Below are positions 27,502 through 35,782 of a DNA stretch of 64,000 nucleotides, one piece after another. The DNA comes from a bacterium (GTDB lineage Bacteria > Auribacterota > Auribacteria > Auribacterales > Auribacteraceae), in contig JAHDNF010000002.1 in assembly GCA_018435605.1 (NCBI GenBank), forward strand, positions 512,538 to 576,537. The letters are read 5' to 3'. Each line of letters opens with the position of its first letter. Position 1 is the stretch's first letter. The notes beneath the pieces are model-generated. The model had not been told where the DNA came from and made no database searches. It worked only from the letters and a program-made list of their open reading frames with translations. The position numbers and the translations under genes are program-made.

Positions 27502-28968
27502 CTATTCTTTACGCCCTGCATCCATCGGCCATCCGCCGCCGAATGCTTTGTAGATGCGAATCCAGTCCTGTATGATTTGCCCTTTACTGTTAGCCAATTC
27601 ATCTTGAGATTTAAAAAGTGTTCGTTGCATATCCAAAACATTTTGAAAATCGGTCAATCCGCTTCTATAAAGCGAGCTTACCAGTTCCACCGACTTCTGC
27701 GATGATTCTGCCGACTGTTGTAAAGCCTCATAGCGTTTTTTCTCCTCGCTATAAAACGCCAAAGCATTTTCTACTTCCTCAACGGCGCTCAACACTGTTT
27801 GCTCATACTGTAACTTTACCTGTTCGGTTTTTGCGGATTCGATTCTTACGTTGCTTAAGGTTCTGCCTCCTTCGAAAATATTCCAGTCGAATTGCGGCCC
27901 GAAAGAATATCTTCGGCTTGAAATATCTTTCAGGTCGGAAGGCTCCGTTCCTTCCAGAAAAAAAGAACCTTTAAAAGAAGCCACAGGGTAAAAACCTGTT
28001 TTAGCTATGCCGATTCTAGCGGTTTGTGCCGCCAGCTGTCTTTCTGCCAGACGTATATCAGGCCTCTGCCTTATTATTTCCAGCGGAACTATTTTTGGAA
28101 TTTCGGGCGATATTTCTGGAATCGGAGCGCCCTCGGTAATTCGCGCCCTCAGGCCGTGCGGGAACCCGCCAAGCAGAACAGCCAGCCGGTTAAACACCTC
28201 GGATTCCGCTTTTTGCAGAGACGATATCGCCGCTTGCGTGTTTGCCAGATTCAATTTTGCCTGTTCCACGTCAAGTTCAGGAACAAGTTCCGAATCAAAC
28301 CTCGCTACGGTGAGTTTCAATGTTTCCTGCTGAAGATCGATGTTTTTCTTCGCGAAAGCAATGCGTTCCTGCAATGTTCTAAGTTCAATATAACTGCTTG
28401 CCACGCTTGACGACAGTGAAACCATAATATCATTGCACGCTTCCTTGGAAGCGTCTAAAGATGCGTCTGCCGATTCGACCGACCGGCGTATCCTGCCGAA
28501 TAAATCAAGTTCCCAAGATGTTCCGAGTCCGGCTGAATAGGTGTCCATAGGTTCCGCTTCCTGTCCGGTTCGTTTTAACGATGTGTTTTGGCTCGCGCGG
28601 CTTCGCGTGTAACCGGTCTGCATATCTATACGCGGAAAATATTCGCCTTGGGCGTATTGTTTTTGAGCCTGCGCTACAACTATTCTGTAATACGCCTCTT
28701 TAAGCGTTATGTTTCCATGAAGAGCCTGATCTATAAGTTGCTTTAAATCAGGATCATTCAATAGAATCCACCAATTTGACATTTCTGTTGTCTTGACATA
28801 TTGTTCAGGTTCGGGTTCAGAGTTTTTCCCGTACCATGCCTGCGGCATTTCCAAGTCCGGAGCGGCATAGTCAGGGCCTACTGCGCAACCTGCCACAAGA
28901 ACAAGACAGACAACAAGCGGCATAACAAAAAACAGACTCCTAAAAACATACGATACTTTCATTTCCAT
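27502..28968 (-). CDS. Outer-membrane efflux lipoprotein (NodT/OprM family)
   Basis: A 488-residue TolC-type channel subunit. The signal peptide ends in the lipobox VAGC (about residue 28), followed by AVGPDYAAPDLEMPQAW, the standard NodT/OprM opening. Two OEP repeats with long helices follow (for example RPDIRLAERQLAAQTARIG and the SGLTDFQNVLDMQRTLF end). Trimers form the exit duct of the pump encoded downstream. The start codon at 28968 directly follows the tetR stop, and an AGAGGA within the end of tetR serves as ribosome site; an ATG six bases later (28962) is equally possible. Confidence 0.95.
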   Translation of the reverse strand: MEMKVSYVFRSLFFVMPLVVCLVLVAGCAVGPDYAAPDLEMPQAWYGKNSEPEPEQYVKTTEMSNWWILLNDPDLKQLIDQALHGNITLKEAYYRIVVAQAQKQYAQGEYFPRIDMQTGYTRSRASQNTSLKRTGQEAEPMDTYSAGLGTSWELDLFGRIRRSVESADASLDASKEACNDIMVSLSSSVASSYIELRTLQERIAFAKKNIDLQQETLKLTVARFDSELVPELDVEQAKLNLANTQAAISSLQKAESEVFNRLAVLLGGFPHGLRARITEGAPIPEISPEIPKIVPLEIIRQRPDIRLAERQLAAQTARIGIAKTGFYPVASFKGSFFLEGTEPSDLKDISSRRYSFGPQFDWNIFEGGRTLSNVRIESAKTEQVKLQYEQTVLSAVEEVENALAFYSEEKKRYEALQQSAESSQKSVELVSSLYRSGLTDFQNVLDMQRTLFKSQDELANSKGQIIQDWIRIYKAFGGGWPMDAGRKE

Positions 28969-29577
28969 TTATTCCTCTTTTAATAACAGGTAATTAAGGA
29001 AAAATTTTTCTACAGATTTGCTTTCTCTGGCAAAATAGTCTTCCCCTAAAAAAGTCTGAAGTTCTATAAGTCCGATCAGGACAAACAAAAACATTTCCGA
29101 AGTCAGCCATGTATCTATTTCTCTGAACTTCTTTTGTGCAATGCCGTCTTCAATAATTCTTTGCGTTACCCGAATATGACGTGCGACTCTTTCTTTTTTT
29201 TGTTCAACAGGTATCCTGTCTTTAATGCCGATCTGCTTGGCCATGGCAAGCACAATTTTATATTTGTCGCAAACGTCAAACACCTCTTTTAAAAACACCC
29301 TGATGCGTTGAGCAGGATCATCCTGATTATTCACAATTGCGTCGAGTTTCTCCTCTATGGCGACATGAACCTGTTCGTATACATAATAAAACAGGTCTTC
29401 CTTGTTCTTGAAATAATTATAGATTGTACCGATGGCTACACCTGCCTTTTCGGCGATATCATTCATTGTCAGACTGTCGTAACTTTTTGCCGAAAGCACG
29501 TCTATCGCCGCTTCGGAAATAGCCAGTTTGGCCATTTGCTCGCGCAGGGATTTCTGTTTCTCGTAAAAGGTGTCCAT
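28969..29577 (-). CDS. TetR-family repressor of the efflux operon
   Basis: A 202-residue TetR protein. The DNA-binding helix-turn-helix is at about residues 38-60 (SLTMNDIAEKAGVAIGTIYN, then YFKNKEDLFYYV), and the C-terminal two thirds are the helical ligand-binding and dimerisation domain (TetR_C type). It is the first gene of the pump operon, a common arrangement in which the repressor controls its own transcript and is released by pump substrates. Two identical palindromes at the promoter (29593-29608, 29633-29648) are its probable binding sites. Confidence 0.93.
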   Translation of the reverse strand: MDTFYEKQKSLREQMAKLAISEAAIDVLSAKSYDSLTMNDIAEKAGVAIGTIYNYFKNKEDLFYYVYEQVHVAIEEKLDAIVNNQDDPAQRIRVFLKEVFDVCDKYKIVLAMAKQIGIKDRIPVEQKKERVARHIRVTQRIIEDGIAQKKFREIDTWLTSEMFLFVLIGLIELQTFLGEDYFARESKSVEKFFLNYLLLKEE

Positions 29578-29592
29578 GATTCCTCCTGTTTT

Positions 29593-29608
29593 ATGAATAA
29601 AAATTCAT
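29593..29608. promoter_or_regulatory. Probable TetR operator, proximal copy
   Basis: The palindrome ATGAAT-N4-ATTCAT with spacer AAAA lies 15 bases upstream of the tetR start, between the promoter and the ribosome site. It is identical in both arms to the copy at 29633. Confidence 0.75.
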
Positions 29609-29626
29609 ATATATTATCGACTGTTC

Positions 29627-29656
29627 ATATTAATGAATTAATATTCATTTTGTCAA
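29627..29656 (-). promoter_or_regulatory. Promoter of the efflux operon
   Basis: On the minus strand, a consensus TTGACA (29656-29651) and a TAATAT (29632-29627) are separated by 18 bases. The spacer is almost entirely filled by the distal operator palindrome, so a bound repressor would block RNA polymerase directly. Confidence 0.75.
29633..29648. promoter_or_regulatory. Probable TetR operator, distal copy
   Basis: A second ATGAAT-N4-ATTCAT palindrome (spacer TAAT), centred 40 bases from the first. It sits exactly between the -35 and -10 elements of the operon promoter. Confidence 0.8.
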
Positions 29657-29847
29657 TAAAAACTTTTCTTCCTTTATTAAACAAGATCTCTGCGTAGTTA
29701 AGTTATTATTGAGATCGAATGTGGCGAGTCGGCGATATCAAGTTAACAAATTTTACGTAGTTGCTTTGTAACTATCGAAATAAAAACTATTTAAAGGTAA
29801 CGGGCATGCATTTCAGCTACGGAAAATTTTAGGAGTGATGGGTAATG

Positions 29848-30621
29848 TTAGCCGTTTTTGCTTATTACCATGGCGGAACAGATTATTTTATTTTCGAGCA
29901 CATCGCTTTCTTCTTCCTGTTTCGTTATGTAATCGAGGAACATCTTTTGTTTTTCCGGATATTTAGCGGTCAGTTCGAGGCATCTTTCCTTGATAAACGC
30001 AAACATTTGATCATCCATCCGAGTTATTTCATTTTTACCGGTGATAACCTCGTCTATCAAGCGCATATCCGCTTTATTTATCTGTTCCAAAACGGCTGAT
30101 TTTTTCTCAATCAACGGATGTTGAAAAGAACTGGCGTCTTCTATATATCCGTCGTCGATCACGATAATTCCGTTATTGGTGATGATTTGCGCCAGCGTTG
30201 TCAGCGTCGTAAAATAATTGCCTAATATAGGGCCTATTGAACCGAGTATGACAACATCGAAATTTTGTAGTTTCTTTACTTTTTCCCGGATATCTCCAAT
30301 TTCGAATTTGCATAGCTTGGACACACCATATTTTTCCGCTTTATCGTTTGCGAAAGCGATGAAATCGGCTATCGCGTCAATACCCAGACATCTACAGTTG
30401 AATTCTTTTGCCAAGGTGATAGATACAGCGCCTTTGCCGCATCCCAAATCGAGTATTCTAAGGTTGGAATAATTAGCTGTATGTTTCTTAATTATTGAGA
30501 CGATTGTTTCAGGCGATGTGCCAAGTCCCCATAAATCCTGCATTATATAAGGTAAAAACGGGTATAAACCGGCATCCGAGCCATCCATTACTTCAACAAC
30601 TATTTCCTCTAAAGATTTCAC
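29848..30621 (-). CDS. Class I SAM-dependent methyltransferase
   Basis: A 257-residue soluble methyltransferase. The S-adenosylmethionine loop is ILDLGCGKGAVSITLAKEF (about residues 63-81), the acidic residue that holds the ribose is in CLGIDAIADF, and motif II/III regions include FEIGDIREKVKKL and VVILGSIGPI. The substrate is unknown; a small molecule is more likely than nucleic acid because no NPPY-like motif is seen. The gene is monocistronic or leads toward the tetR promoter region 270 bases downstream, and it follows the antiporter gene by 36 bases on the same strand. Confidence 0.88.
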   Translation of the reverse strand: MKSLEEIVVEVMDGSDAGLYPFLPYIMQDLWGLGTSPETIVSIIKKHTANYSNLRILDLGCGKGAVSITLAKEFNCRCLGIDAIADFIAFANDKAEKYGVSKLCKFEIGDIREKVKKLQNFDVVILGSIGPILGNYFTTLTTLAQIITNNGIIVIDDGYIEDASSFQHPLIEKKSAVLEQINKADMRLIDEVITGKNEITRMDDQMFAFIKERCLELTAKYPEKQKMFLDYITKQEEESDVLENKIICSAMVISKNG

Positions 30622-30657
30622 ACCGCAATTTCTTTCTTTGGTTATGTGTGATTTGCG

Positions 30658-31995
30658 CTAAATAATTTCTTCCGCATCGTCGCCAATAGAAAATGCCGTC
30701 TGTTGGGCGTCTATTTCGTCGAACTTAATTTTCCAGTTGATAATCAGAACTTTCACCAGTGTCGGAACAGGTATTGTAGTAAGTATAGAAAGGCACACTA
30801 TCGCGTTAAAAAATTCAGGTGTGATCATTTTTAGGTGAAGCGCCACGTTAGCCGCCGCGAGAGTAGCGGAAAGCTGGGGAACGGTCATCAAACCTGCGCA
30901 GATACCTTTTTTGTCGTTGAATCCGGACAACCGCATAGCCAGCCAACCGGAAAATATTTTGCTTGATATAAGCCCCAAAAGAGTCAAAATCACTATAGCG
31001 ATGTTTTGCCATGCATTGAATAAAATTTTCAAATCGGTATTCATGCCTATTGTCAGAAAAAGAAACGGAATCAAAAAACCGTATCCCATTCCTTCGATTT
31101 TCTGATGAAGTATCCTGTCGTTATCGTGAAACCCTGGAGCGCGAATGATGGCCATGCCGGCAACGAACGCGCCTACAATAACGCTGACGCCTATAAACTC
31201 GCCTATAAGCACGACAGTAAGCACACCTACAAGAAAAAATGTCAAACGCGAATCGTCGCTGTGATGAATCCGCGAGAAAACCTTTTGGGCAAATACCGGA
31301 ATCAGCCATAATGATAACGCGATATACGCCAGAATAGAAATTATGAATAATAAGAAAAACCAAATGCCAAGCGAAGGTAAATCTATATGATCGAATATCG
31401 AAAGGCTTCCCGGAATGTTTAGGCCTATAGAGTGGCGGCTCATCTGAATACACACCGCCAGTAACACCAAACTGGCAAGGTCGGTTATGACGGTCGAAGC
31501 CAAAACAGCTACTCCAAAACGGGTGTGCATTACTTTAAGTTCCTTGATAACCGGAAAAACAATCCCAACGGAGTGTGATGCGAAAAGAGATGCGTAAACC
31601 ATCATTCCTATGGTATGGCTGGGCTCAAAAAAAGCGTAAACAAAGTATCCTGTCGCCGCCGGTACAATAAAAGTCAGAACGCTTAACCAAGCGACCGCAC
31701 GACGCTCCAGCTTAAGCACGCCGATATGTACTTCCATGCCGGCCAAAACCATAAGAAAAACCAAACCCAAAAGCCCCAGCACGTCCATAACAAGATAAAT
31801 ATCGGCGGTAGGATAACCGCGCCCCAAAAAGTGATTTAGTTTCTTAACCAGATCGAGCATATTGGGGCCGATTAATATTCCGACCAGCATCATTGATACG
31901 ACAGAAGGAATATGAAACCTGCGCAACAACGCCGGTATAACAGCAGTCAGCGTCATTAAAATCATAAACATGATCAAGAAAGTCAAACCGCCCAT
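30658..31995 (-). CDS. CPA2-family cation:proton antiporter
   Basis: A 445-residue integral membrane protein with about twelve helices of the Na+/H+ exchanger (KefB/NapA-like) family. Features include the opening IPALLRRFHIPSVVSMMLVGILIGP with its GPxxLD-like turn, the SHSVGIVFPVI and STVITDLASLVLLAV stretches (with the conserved Asp of TM5/6) and the FLTIGMNTDL segment near the end. There is no C-terminal TrkA-N domain, so it is not a nucleotide-gated K+ efflux system of Kef type. It exchanges Na+ or K+ for protons; which ion is unknown. Confidence 0.9.
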   Translation of the reverse strand: MGGLTFLIMFMILMTLTAVIPALLRRFHIPSVVSMMLVGILIGPNMLDLVKKLNHFLGRGYPTADIYLVMDVLGLLGLVFLMVLAGMEVHIGVLKLERRAVAWLSVLTFIVPAATGYFVYAFFEPSHTIGMMVYASLFASHSVGIVFPVIKELKVMHTRFGVAVLASTVITDLASLVLLAVCIQMSRHSIGLNIPGSLSIFDHIDLPSLGIWFFLLFIISILAYIALSLWLIPVFAQKVFSRIHHSDDSRLTFFLVGVLTVVLIGEFIGVSVIVGAFVAGMAIIRAPGFHDNDRILHQKIEGMGYGFLIPFLFLTIGMNTDLKILFNAWQNIAIVILTLLGLISSKIFSGWLAMRLSGFNDKKGICAGLMTVPQLSATLAAANVALHLKMITPEFFNAIVCLSILTTIPVPTLVKVLIINWKIKFDEIDAQQTAFSIGDDAEEII

Positions 31996-32152
31996 TACCT
32001 ACTCCCAAAAGCACCTTACATGTAAAAAAAGATAAAAAAATCGTCGTAAAACGCCTGCGGATATCAATAGATTCCGTGAAATAAGAGTAGGATTCTACCA
32101 ATACTTCATAAATACAGCAATAATATTTTAACGGGGGTATAAAAGGTTGGAG

Positions 32153-32293
32153 TTATTCCGAAAGAACCTTTTTCTTTTCTTCAAATCCAGATAATTTGAA
32201 GTAATCTATATCTTTACCTCGTTCATAAGCTCTTTTTTGAGAAAAACTGTTTAACTTCTGTTGTTTTTTGAATTTAGGAGTCCATTTTTTCAT
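32153..32293 (-). CDS. 46-residue lysine-rich small protein, unrecognised
   Basis: A complete short frame from ATG (32293) to TAA (32153). An AGGA lies about 9 bases before the start codon, and an extended -10 promoter (32425-32433) lies about 130 bases upstream. The product is strongly basic at the start (MKKWTPKFKKQQKLN), hydrophilic throughout and contains no cysteine; the rest reads SFSQKRAYERGKDI, DYFKLSGFEE and KKKVLSE. It has no membrane segment. I do not recognise the family. The composition recalls small ribosome- or nucleic-acid-associated proteins, but that is a guess. It lies downstream of the cspA-like terminator, so it is transcribed separately. Confidence 0.6.
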   Translation of the reverse strand: MKKWTPKFKKQQKLNSFSQKRAYERGKDIDYFKLSGFEEKKKVLSE

Positions 32294-32424
32294 GATGACG
32301 TTTTCCTGTAAATAGCCTTAATCTTAAGTTTCGAGTCATAGAATCATATTTCGAGATTTTAAATAAGCCCTGTTAAATGGTACTATCAATACTTATCGGC
32401 TTTCTTATCAAGATTTCTTAAGTA

Positions 32425-32433
32425 ATTATAGCA
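32425..32433 (-). promoter_or_regulatory. Extended -10 promoter of the 46-codon gene
   Basis: Minus-strand TGCTATAAT, a perfect extended -10 element, about 130 bases before the ATG at 32293. No good -35 element is present, which is normal for extended -10 promoters. Confidence 0.5.
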
Positions 32434-32539
32434 TACTTTTTAAAACCGACATAGAAATTTTATTTTTTACTATAGTTTTATTAGTTTGAAAGCTAATCAC
32501 TACTACCATAGAAGAATTTCTGGCGGGCTTATTGAAAAA

Positions 32540-32576
32540 CCGGCTGTACGATTGAAGTTATAAACCGTACAGCCGG
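32540..32576 (-). terminator. Intrinsic terminator of the cold-shock gene
   Basis: An 11-base perfect stem (CCGGCTGTACG at 32540-32550 with CGTACAGCCGG at 32566-32576) and 15-base loop. Read on the minus strand, it is followed by TTTTT and begins 12 bases after the stop codon. Confidence 0.88.
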
Positions 32577-32588
32577 AAAATTGTATTA

Positions 32589-32792
32589 CTATGCTTTTGT
32601 TACATTAACCGCTTGGTTGCCTTTCGGGGTCTTCTGGATTTCGAACTCTACTTCCTGCCCTTCTTCCAGAAATTTATATCCGTCACCCTGGATAGCGGAA
32701 TGATGAACAAAAATATCTTCCGAGCTTGATTCCAAAGTGATAAATCCATACCCTTTTTCGTTACTGAACCACTTTACTGTTCCTTTTGCCAT
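32589..32792 (-). CDS. Cold-shock protein, CspA family
   Basis: A 67-residue single cold-shock domain, the family's normal length. Both RNA-binding motifs are intact: KGYGFI (residues 13-18, RNP1) and DIFVHHSA (about 26-33, RNP2), with [11 protein letters not shown] at the start. It binds single-stranded nucleic acid and melts RNA structure. A strong GGAGGA precedes the ATG. A promoter at 32896-32924 predicts a leader of about 97 bases, long enough for the temperature-dependent folding known in csp mRNAs, though I cannot show such folding here. A strong terminator follows. Confidence 0.95.
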   Translation of the reverse strand: MAKGTVKWFSNEKGYGFITLESSSEDIFVHHSAIQGDGYKFLEEGQEVEFEIQKTPKGNQAVNVTKA

Positions 32793-33178
32793 GCTGGTAC
32801 TTCCTCCTACATAAAACCATTAATTACCAAATGGGAAACCAAAAAATGCGAACTGCATTCTAATTAAGTTATCGGCTTTCCCAAAAACGCTATTAATCAT
32901 ATCTTATTATTTTTTTATTTGCAACAAATTTTTAACGTAATGTGCAATTTTTTTGTTCTATCTAAAGTATTTATACAGTATCCATAGTACTCCGGCGTTT
33001 TTTGCATAAAAATATGGCCGGTACCGCGCTACCGCAGAGACAACAAAATTAGGTACTGCTTACTCATTAAATACTTTTAGATAATATACAAAAATCCATT
33101 CTACGAATACTGTGGACTTCTTTACCCGTTTGGTATATTTTTGAAAAAAAATATCTATAGCGCACCGGACAGACAATA
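32793..33178. other. Divergent intergenic region with csp leader
   Basis: A 386-base gap between the minus-strand cold-shock gene and the plus-strand ABC-F gene. The first 100 bases are the csp leader and 32896-32924 its promoter. The remainder must contain the ABC-F promoter, which I cannot place. No reading frame is evident. Confidence 0.55.
32896..32924 (-). promoter_or_regulatory. Promoter of the cold-shock gene
   Basis: Minus-strand TTGCAA (32924-32919) and TATGAT (32901-32896) separated by 17 bases. Transcription would start near 32889, giving a leader of about 97 bases. Confidence 0.5.
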
Positions 33179-35092
33179 ATGATACAACTTATAAACATTT
33201 CAAAATCATACTCCCAGCGAACCTTGTACGAGAACAGCACTCTCGTGCTCAAACCCGGCGAGCGTGTAGGGCTTGTCGGATCGAACGGTAGCGGAAAAAC
33301 AACGCTGTTGCAGATTATTGCGGGGCACGTCGCTCCGGACGCGGGCGAAATAGCCGTCAGTAAGGGTTTTCGTATCGGTATGCTGGAGCAGGAATTTTCT
33401 TTAGATACCGATCAGTCCGCGCTGGCAATGTTAAAGCATTCTGTATTCGATAATGAATCGGATATAGAGGATCTCAAGAAAAAAATATCCGAAGAAACCG
33501 ATCCGGTAAAACTCGCCAGATATATGGAACTTTACAGCGACCTCGAACAGAAATTCGAGCTAGGCGGAGGGTACGATCTGGAACATAAATGCAAAAAAAT
33601 CCTCGGCGGATTGGGATTTACCGAAGAGATGATGAACCGCCCGTGCAATCAATTCAGCGGAGGACAGCGCATGCGAATATCCATAGCCAAACTGCTCCTC
33701 GCTCCCCTTGACGGAATTCTGCTGGACGAGCCTACAAACCATCTGGATTTACCTGCGCTTATATGGTTCGAATCTTTCCTGCAGGCATACCCCGGCCTGC
33801 TGGTCATGGTATCGCACGATCAAACATTATTGAATAATGTGGTCAATAAAATTGCTGAAATAAGCAACGGTAAAATAACCACTTACGACGGCAACTACGA
33901 ACGTTATTGCGATATGAAAGAACGGCGCTTGCAAAACCTGAAATCCGCCAAAATTCAGCAAGAGAAAGACCGCGCCCGCACCGAACGGTTTATCGAACGG
34001 TTCAGGGCAAAAAATACCAAGGCAAAACAGGTGCAAAGCAAAATAAAAGAACTGGAAAAAGAACAGGAAATACGCCTGCCTGACGATGAACGCCATATAG
34101 ATTTTGATTTTGTTCAGCCGGAACGAAGCGGCTACGAGGTAATCAAACTGGAAGATATATCCAAACGTTACGGGTCTCTTCATGTTCTCGACCGGTTCTC
34201 TTTATCCATAAAACGCGGCGAGAAAATTGCGCTCACCGGTAAAAACGGTACCGGAAAATCGACTTTGCTTAAAATTATGGCTGGTATCGTCGAACCGGAC
34301 AACGGAAAAGTACGGCTCGGAGCTAACGTACAGTTAGGGTATTTTTCACAGATACACGCTGAACAGCTCGATATAAATAATTCTATCATGGACGAAATGG
34401 AAAAACTGCGCGGATTCCGGCCTCCTACCGAGGTAAGAAAACTGCTCGGTAATTTTTTCTTTACCGGCGACGACGTATTCAAGAAAATCGGAGTGCTAAG
34501 CGGAGGCGAAAAATCGCGGGTTCTGCTTGCGCGCCTTCTGCTTTCACCGGCAAACCTGTTGCTTTTGGACGAACCTACGAACCATCTGGATATACCAACC
34601 CAATCAGTGTTGATAGAGGCTATAAAAAATTTTTCCGGCACAGTATGTTTTGTTTCCCACGACCGATACCTGATCAATCATGTAACCACACGATTATACG
34701 ATTTCGAGGAAGAGGGAATCGCCGAATATCCCGGAAATTACGAAGAGTATCAGGCATGGAAAGCTAAACAACTGGACGTCAACTCCCAAGACACCGAAGA
34801 CCGAGCCGTTTGCGCCCGAAAAGACCAAAAACGCAAAGAAGCCGAAGACCGGAATTATCGGTATAAATACCGAAAACAGTATGACGAACAAATCGCGCAA
34901 ATAGAAAAACAGCTTGAAGCCAAGATGGATATGCAGTCTGCCATAGAAACGCAATTGGCAGACCCTGCCACCTATAAAGATGAACAGACCGCCAAAGGTA
35001 TAACAGAACAGTACAAACTCGTCAAAGATGAAATAGAACACCTAACCGCCCAATGGGAAAAGTTATCCATTGAACGGGAACAATGGCTGTAA
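33179..35092 (+). CDS. ABC-F ribosome-associated ATPase (Uup/YheS-like)
   Basis: A 637-residue soluble protein with two ABC domains in one chain and no membrane helix. Walker A motifs are GSNGSGKTTLL (about residue 35) and GKNGTGKSTLL (about 358); signatures FSGGQRMRISIAKLL and LSGGEKSRVLLARLL are each followed by LLDEPTNHLD. Between them lies the basic P-tRNA-interaction linker (about 240-310), and the last 80 residues form a Lys/Glu-rich coiled coil. ABC-F proteins bind the ribosomal E site and relieve stalling; some give antibiotic resistance, but nothing here marks it as a resistance type. The start codon has only a weak ribosome site. Confidence 0.93.
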   Translation: MIQLINISKSYSQRTLYENSTLVLKPGERVGLVGSNGSGKTTLLQIIAGHVAPDAGEIAVSKGFRIGMLEQEFSLDTDQSALAMLKHSVFDNESDIEDLKKKISEETDPVKLARYMELYSDLEQKFELGGGYDLEHKCKKILGGLGFTEEMMNRPCNQFSGGQRMRISIAKLLLAPLDGILLDEPTNHLDLPALIWFESFLQAYPGLLVMVSHDQTLLNNVVNKIAEISNGKITTYDGNYERYCDMKERRLQNLKSAKIQQEKDRARTERFIERFRAKNTKAKQVQSKIKELEKEQEIRLPDDERHIDFDFVQPERSGYEVIKLEDISKRYGSLHVLDRFSLSIKRGEKIALTGKNGTGKSTLLKIMAGIVEPDNGKVRLGANVQLGYFSQIHAEQLDINNSIMDEMEKLRGFRPPTEVRKLLGNFFFTGDDVFKKIGVLSGGEKSRVLLARLLLSPANLLLLDEPTNHLDIPTQSVLIEAIKNFSGTVCFVSHDRYLINHVTTRLYDFEEEGIAEYPGNYEEYQAWKAKQLDVNSQDTEDRAVCARKDQKRKEAEDRNYRYKYRKQYDEQIAQIEKQLEAKMDMQSAIETQLADPATYKDEQTAKGITEQYKLVKDEIEHLTAQWEKLSIEREQWL

Positions 35093-35103
35093 AAGGATTT
35101 TAT

Positions 35104-35772
35104 ATGGACAGGTATTGCGAAAAAGAATCGAGCTATTTTGAAAATATAAGAACCGATATGCTCGCTTTAGTACCGCCCAATCCGGATAATGTTCTACTTG
35201 AAATAGGAGCCGGCACCGGCAACACACTGATCAAAGCCAAAGAGCTCGGACTGGCAAAAGAAGTTGTCGGCGTAGACGTAGTAACCGTATCTGACAGCAA
35301 TCAGACCAATCCGCTTATCGACAGGTTTATAATAGGCAATCTCGATACTATAAATTTAGATTATCCTGAAAATTATTTCGACGTGGTGATGGGTGGTGAC
35401 GTGCTGGAACATCTTATCGACCCGTGGGCAGTGGTGAAAAACTTGAAAAAGCATATCAAACCCGGCGGATTGTTTATTACCGCTATACCGAACATAAAAG
35501 AACTGAAGACACTGTACACTATTATTTTCAAAGGCGATTTCCGGTACGCTAAGAGCGGCATTCTCGACCGCACGCATCTTCGTTTTTTCTGCAAAAAAAA
35601 TATGATTGAGCTTTTCTCCGATAACGGATTTGTCGTTGAAAAAATTTTTTCAAATATCGATACGTTCGACATCAAATCCGAACGCAGATTGTTCAACGAA
35701 CTGACATTTCATCTATTTGACCAGTTTATGGCAAAAAGATACTTCATAGTTGCCCGCAAACCGTATTTTTGA
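35104..35772 (+). CDS. SAM-dependent methyltransferase (UbiE-like)
   Basis: A 222-residue class I methyltransferase: SAM loop VLLEIGAGTGNTLIKAKE (about residues 31-48), ribose-binding acidic residue in VVGVDVVTV, motif II in YFDVVMGGDVLEHL and KPGGLFITAIPN after it. The last pattern (VLEHLxDPW then LKPGG) is typical of enzymes methylating sugars or lipids in surface-glycan loci. The frame is open from 35083, overlapping the ABC-F stop, but AAAGGA lies six bases before the ATG at 35104 and the family begins there. It is tightly linked to the ABC-F gene upstream and to the secreted protein downstream. Confidence 0.88.
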   Translation: MDRYCEKESSYFENIRTDMLALVPPNPDNVLLEIGAGTGNTLIKAKELGLAKEVVGVDVVTVSDSNQTNPLIDRFIIGNLDTINLDYPENYFDVVMGGDVLEHLIDPWAVVKNLKKHIKPGGLFITAIPNIKELKTLYTIIFKGDFRYAKSGILDRTHLRFFCKKNMIELFSDNGFVVEKIFSNIDTFDIKSERRLFNELTFHLFDQFMAKRYFIVARKPYF

Positions 35773-35782
35773 GGATATTTAT

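Larger units (their letters stand above)
31996..32588. other. Intergenic region holding a small gene and a terminator
   Basis: A 593-base gap between the antiporter and cold-shock genes. It contains a 46-codon gene with its own extended -10 promoter and, at its far end, the cold-shock gene terminator (all listed separately). The rest is AT-rich, with no other recognisable element. Confidence 0.7.
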
